A stretch of 9,530 nt of DNA from Natronomonas sp. (GTDB lineage: Archaea > Halobacteriota > Halobacteria > Halobacteriales > Haloarculaceae): positions 1 to 9,530 of the forward strand of contig SKKJ01000148.1 of NCBI GenBank assembly GCA_007121575.1, written 5' to 3'. A program made the position numbers and the translations under genes. Numbering within the stretch: the first letter of the stretch is position 1; each line of letters begins with the position of its first letter. Positions 7,246 through 9,530 of the stretch are shown here, piece by piece. Under the pieces are notes generated by a model. The model worked only from the letters and a program-made list of their open reading frames with translations. It searched no databases and was not told the DNA's origin.

Positions 7246-7455
7246 ACGTTACCCATCGGGTAGCCCTCGTTTAACTCTTACAAATTAACCTTTCTATTGA
7301 CAAATTCAAATAATAACGCATGAAACGTGGCTATCTGTCTATTCTCACTGGTCGTACACCCAGCTATGCCGCGCTTGCGCAGTCAGTTCTTTTGGTACTC
7401 AATCGCCGCGTTCTCTGTACGCGACGTTCGATACACCATACGTGATATGTAGTGC
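7246..7455. other. Longest intergenic gap, with AT-rich promoter region of glutamate dehydrogenase
   Basis: This 210-base gap separates the lyase stop from the glutamate dehydrogenase start. The part next to gdhB (about 7264-7320) is strikingly AT-rich compared with its surroundings. It contains a TATA-like gttaaac on the minus strand at 7269-7275, about 27 bases before the ATG, and a second candidate, ggttaatttgt, about 42 bases before it. The remaining part (7320-7445) can encode a 41-residue plus-strand peptide with no recognisable motif. No tRNA-like fold or stable RNA gene was seen by eye. Confidence 0.5.
7250..7262. repeat. Inverted repeat directly upstream of the glutamate dehydrogenase start
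   Basis: TACCC-ATC-GGGTA is a perfect five-base inverted repeat with a three-base centre, beginning five bases before the ATG. It lies between the candidate TATA element and the start codon, so it could be an operator or a small hairpin in a short leader. Thirteen-base palindromes do arise by chance. Confidence 0.3.
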
Positions 7456-8307
7456 TCAGTTCTCGCTTGCGGCTCGATACCGTTCCAATATCCCCTCTGC
7501 CCGGGAAATCAACGGTGCGTCAATCATCTCGCCGTCGACCCGAAAGACGCCCCGGCCTTCGGATTCGGCTTCCTCGGCGGCCGATCGAACTTTCTTCGCC
7601 CATTCGACGTCCGCCGGTTCGGGCGTAAACCCGTCGTTGATCACGCTTACCTGTGTGGGATGAATCGCGATCTTGCCGTCGTAGCCGAGTTGTCTCGCAA
7701 ACGCGGTCTCCGCTTTTAAATACTCGATCGCGTCGATCGCGGTTACGAGCGTGTCGATCGCATTGACGTCTGCCGCGCTCGCCGCCAGTACGACGTGTTG
7801 CCGTGCGTGAGCGATTTCGAGTCCGTCTTTCGTTCGGGTCGCCCCGATATCCGCCGACAGATCCTCTGCCCCGAACGCGATCGCGACGACCGGATCGGCT
7901 TTCGCGATCTCCTCGGCGCTGAGGATCCCCTGTGCGGACTCACAGAGCGCGATGATCGGGAGTTCGTACTCAAGATTTTCGATCGCCGCCGCGAGTTCAT
8001 ACACGTCATCGGCTGACTCCACTTTCGGCAGCATGATCGCATCGATCCGTGGATCCCCGGCAAGCACGCCCTCGAGATCTTCGATCGCCGTTCGGTTGTC
8101 CGGGTTGACCCGGACACACACTTCGCAGTCGGGATCGAACGACGGGTCTGTTATGACTTCGTTAACGGCCGCTCGTGCGGCCGATTTCTGCCCCGGTGCG
8201 ACCGCATCTTCGAGATCGAAGACGGTCGTATCCGCTCCGGTTCTCGGCGCTTTGCGCATCAGTGCTGGCTTATCACCCGGCGAGAACAGCACGCTTCGTC
8301 GGACCAT
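7456..8307 (-). CDS. citE: HpcH/HpaI aldolase, CitE family; likely a malyl-CoA-type lyase or thioesterase (283 aa)
   Basis: A TIM-barrel, Mg2+-dependent lyase of the citrate lyase beta-subunit family. Motifs in order are VRRSVLFSPGDKP (2-14), DLEDAV (31-36), VRVN (65-68), LPKVES (93-98), ALCESAQGI (120-128, with E123 as a probable metal ligand), FGAEDLSADIG (145-155, with D149 as a probable metal ligand) and GKIAIHPTQV (211-220). No citrate lyase alpha or gamma subunit is nearby, so true citrate lyase is unlikely. In haloarchaea, relatives cleave beta-methylmalyl-CoA or hydrolyse malyl-CoA in the methylaspartate cycle, and the neighbouring glutamate dehydrogenase fits that setting; the substrate remains inferred. 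I chose the ATG at 8307: it begins at the conserved VRRSVLFSPGDK, gives the normal family length and has a TATA-like box about 29 bases upstream. A GTG at 8382 would add 25 basic, non-conserved residues. Confidence 0.9.
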   Translation of the reverse strand: MVRRSVLFSPGDKPALMRKAPRTGADTTVFDLEDAVAPGQKSAARAAVNEVITDPSFDPDCEVCVRVNPDNRTAIEDLEGVLAGDPRIDAIMLPKVESADDVYELAAAIENLEYELPIIALCESAQGILSAEEIAKADPVVAIAFGAEDLSADIGATRTKDGLEIAHARQHVVLAASAADVNAIDTLVTAIDAIEYLKAETAFARQLGYDGKIAIHPTQVSVINDGFTPEPADVEWAKKVRSAAEEAESEGRGVFRVDGEMIDAPLISRAEGILERYRAASEN

Positions 8308-8330
8308 ACTCGGTATACGGCCGGCCGGCT

Positions 8331-8345
8331 TGTAATGATATCTTC
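8331..8345 (-). promoter_or_regulatory. TATA-like box for the CitE-family lyase
   Basis: The minus strand reads gaagatatcattaca, centred about 29-30 bases before the ATG at 8307, in the 81-base gap after the redoxin-like gene. It implies a leaderless transcript starting at that ATG and argues against the longer reading from 8382, which would place this promoter inside the coding region. Confidence 0.45.
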
Positions 8346-8388
8346 GTATTGGTTCGATCCGTCGTCGAAACGGGTCGGTCACCGAACG

Positions 8389-8913
8389 CTATTTCGTAGT
8401 ATAGTTCACTGGCGGCGGCGTTTCTGCGTCCGAAAACCGCGACGTGATAGTCTCCGACACCAGTTCGACCGGCGACGGCTTCGATGGCTCGAACGCGTCC
8501 GCTGTCGTCCACGCGAATTCAACCCGCCAGTCAGTCCCGATCAGAAAAACGGCCCGTTTCGGTGCGTTGTAGTGTCCTTCCCACTCATCGTATTCGACGC
8601 CGTAATAACTCGCCGCACTTTTCGCATCACCGAGAAACGCCATCGGGAACCCATACCGATCCGCGTACGCTGCTGCTGCGTAAATACTGTCCATCGACAG
8701 TGCCCAGACCTGTATCCCCTGACAATCGTGCCAGCCGGCCGCCGCGATCGCTTTTAACTCCGCCGTCGCCGTCGGCAGAAACGTGGACGGCATGAACCAA
8801 AGCAACACTGCATCGTCGTTCTCGATCGCACGGAACAGTTCGTACACCGCAGGTGCCCCGTCTTCGACTCCCGGTAGCGCAAAGTCCGGCGCCTTTTGCC
8901 CCTCTTGAATCAT
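8389..8913 (-). CDS. Redoxin (AhpC/TSA-like) protein lacking the peroxidatic cysteine (174 aa)
   Basis: The start MIQEGQKAPDFALPG and the following VLLWFMPSTFLPTATAELKAI give the normal opening of a thioredoxin-fold peroxiredoxin. Further typical segments are VWALSMDS, YGFPMAFLGDA and the NAPKRAVFLIGTD strand, whose Arg is normally near the active site. The peroxiredoxin motif is P-x3-(T/S)-x2-C; here Pro is present, but Leu stands for Thr/Ser and Ala for Cys (residues 46 and 49). The only Cys is C64 in a non-matching HDCQG context. The protein is therefore unlikely to be a standard peroxidase and may be a non-catalytic or repurposed relative. I prefer the ATG at 8913, which starts at the conserved EGQKAPDF block; a GTG at 8958 would add 15 residues rich in Tyr, His and Gln. 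It is divergent from the DedA-like gene and 81 bases upstream of the lyase gene. Cytoplasmic, with no signal peptide. Confidence 0.85.
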   Translation of the reverse strand: MIQEGQKAPDFALPGVEDGAPAVYELFRAIENDDAVLLWFMPSTFLPTATAELKAIAAAGWHDCQGIQVWALSMDSIYAAAAYADRYGFPMAFLGDAKSAASYYGVEYDEWEGHYNAPKRAVFLIGTDWRVEFAWTTADAFEPSKPSPVELVSETITSRFSDAETPPPVNYTTK

Positions 8914-9000
8914 GCCGTGTTTCGGATCGTAACTGCCATGATACTGTTGATCATACACGCTGTTTGATACTGACGGGTGATACCGAGTTCCAACGAAGGG

Positions 9001-9043
9001 TTATGTACGAAGGCGGTCGTATGTCGAATTATGTACGAGGCGG
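9001..9043 (+). repeat. Imperfect direct repeat covering the DedA-like start
   Basis: ttatgtacgaaggcgg at 9001-9016 recurs as ttatgtacgaggcgg at 9029-9043, differing by one base. The second copy contains the real ATG; the first contains an ATG at 9003 in a different frame. A shorter echo, tatgtcga, lies between them at 9020-9027. The first copy is about 27 bases before the start, so its ttatgta may act as the TATA box. Confidence 0.55.
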
Positions 9044-9530
9044 CTTTCGAGGTCAGTGTCGGGCTCTTCGTCCAGTACGGGCTGCTCGCGTTGCTCGTTG
9101 CGTTCGTTCTCGAGGGCGCGCTCGTCGGAAAGCTCATTCCGACACGGGCGCTTTTCGTGGCGGCCGTGCTCGCGCTCGGCAGCGATACGATCGGATTAGC
9201 GTCGCTCGTCCTCGTGGCCGTCACGGGGGCGACGCTCGGTCAGATCGCCCTATTCGTTCTGGTTCGTCGGACCGACGTCTCGCTGGAGAGAATTCCGATC
9301 TCTGCCGAACCGGACACCGATAGTCGCCTGATCCGGTGGTTCGACCGGTGGGGGATTTCCGCGGTTGCGCTTTCGAACGCCGTTCCGGTCGCTCGGGGAT
9401 CGCTGACCGTTCCGGCCGCGATGACAGAAACCGACCCGGTCTGGTTTTCCGCCTCATCGGTCGTCGGTTCGTCGATATATATCGTCGGTCTCGTCGGAAT
9501 CGCCACCGGCCTCGATGTGGCTATCACGGC
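9031..9530 (+). CDS. DedA/VTT-family membrane protein, 3' part missing at the right edge
   Basis: An open frame from the ATG at 9031 runs without a stop to the end of the window (166 codons plus two bases). Hydrophobic segments lie near residues 11-27, 37-50, 54-79 and 139-160. LEGALVGKLIPTRALFVAAVLALG (27-50, with E28 and R39) corresponds to the DedA region usually written E(N/G)-x-P, and NAVPVARGSLTVPAAMT (116-132, with R122, G123 and P128) to the conserved R-G-x-PAG block, followed by a membrane segment as in that family. DedA-like proteins are integral membrane proteins linked to lipid scrambling or flipping and proton-driven transport; the exact role here is unknown. The loop at about 80-108 is charged. 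Typical members are about 200 residues, so the final helix or two are missing. The ATG has no good upstream alternative in frame. It is divergent from the redoxin-like gene. Confidence 0.8.
   Translation, partial: MYEAAFEVSVGLFVQYGLLALLVAFVLEGALVGKLIPTRALFVAAVLALGSDTIGLASLVLVAVTGATLGQIALFVLVRRTDVSLERIPISAEPDTDSRLIRWFDRWGISAVALSNAVPVARGSLTVPAAMTETDPVWFSASSVVGSSIYIVGLVGIATGLDVAIT

Noticed and set aside
7246..7455. A tRNA or small structured RNA in the longest gap
   Set aside because: No cloverleaf arms, T-loop consensus or long stem could be found by eye on either strand.
8308..8382. A 25-residue N-terminal extension of the CitE-family lyase from a GTG
   Set aside because: The extension is basic and not part of the family, and the DNA there contains a well-placed TATA-like box for the ATG at 8307.
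9003..9323. A plus-strand frame starting MYEGGRMSNY over the DedA-like gene
   Set aside because: After the first residues it becomes almost pure Arg/Ala/Gly. The frame from 9031 gives clear membrane segments and DedA-type motifs and stays open to the edge.
1..9530. Defence system, mobile element or CRISPR array
   Set aside because: No transposase, integrase, nuclease-helicase pair, toxin-antitoxin pair, terminal inverted repeats or regularly spaced repeats were seen. The DUF429 protein alone is not evidence of a defence locus.

Overview
The window looks like chromosomal DNA of a haloarchaeon (class Halobacteria). The proteins are acidic, with many Asp and Glu. The two lipoproteins at the left carry twin-arginine signal peptides with a lipobox, the usual export route in haloarchaea. 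Most genes have a TATA-like box about 24-30 bases before the start codon and no Shine-Dalgarno motif, which fits leaderless transcription. A decarboxylase of the archaeal mevalonate route is present. The genus cannot be named from the sequence. I see no tRNA, rRNA, CRISPR array, insertion sequence or phage gene, and no gene-free stretch longer than 300 bases.

Layout. Positions 1-63 may be the tail of a plus-strand gene. From 187 to 2114 a plus-strand pair encodes two exported lipoproteins of unknown function, overlapping by four bases (ATGA). They converge on a block of six minus-strand genes. In transcription order (right to left) these are a redoxin-fold protein without a peroxidatic cysteine, a CitE/HpcH-family lyase, glutamate dehydrogenase, phosphomevalonate decarboxylase, a Na+/H+-type antiporter with a TrkA regulatory region, and a DUF429 protein. 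A divergent plus-strand gene for a DedA-like membrane protein starts at 9031 and runs off the right edge; it has no stop inside the window.

How the genes relate. Five of the six minus-strand genes have a TATA-like element of their own in gaps of 75-210 bases (no clear one was found for the redoxin-like gene), so most look separately transcribed rather than one operon. Glutamate dehydrogenase and the CitE-family lyase catalyse steps that both belong to the haloarchaeal methylaspartate cycle of acetyl-CoA assimilation; their adjacency hints at that pathway but does not prove it. Phosphomevalonate decarboxylase feeds isoprenoid lipid synthesis. The antiporter serves ion homeostasis, expected in a halophile.

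No clearly new multi-gene system stands out. The points most worth a second look are the coupled lipoprotein pair, the redoxin that has lost both the Thr/Ser and the Cys of its active-site motif, a triple TAGTGT motif around the antiporter promoter, a DUF429 protein lacking its usual first Asp, and a duplicated start region before the DedA-like gene.
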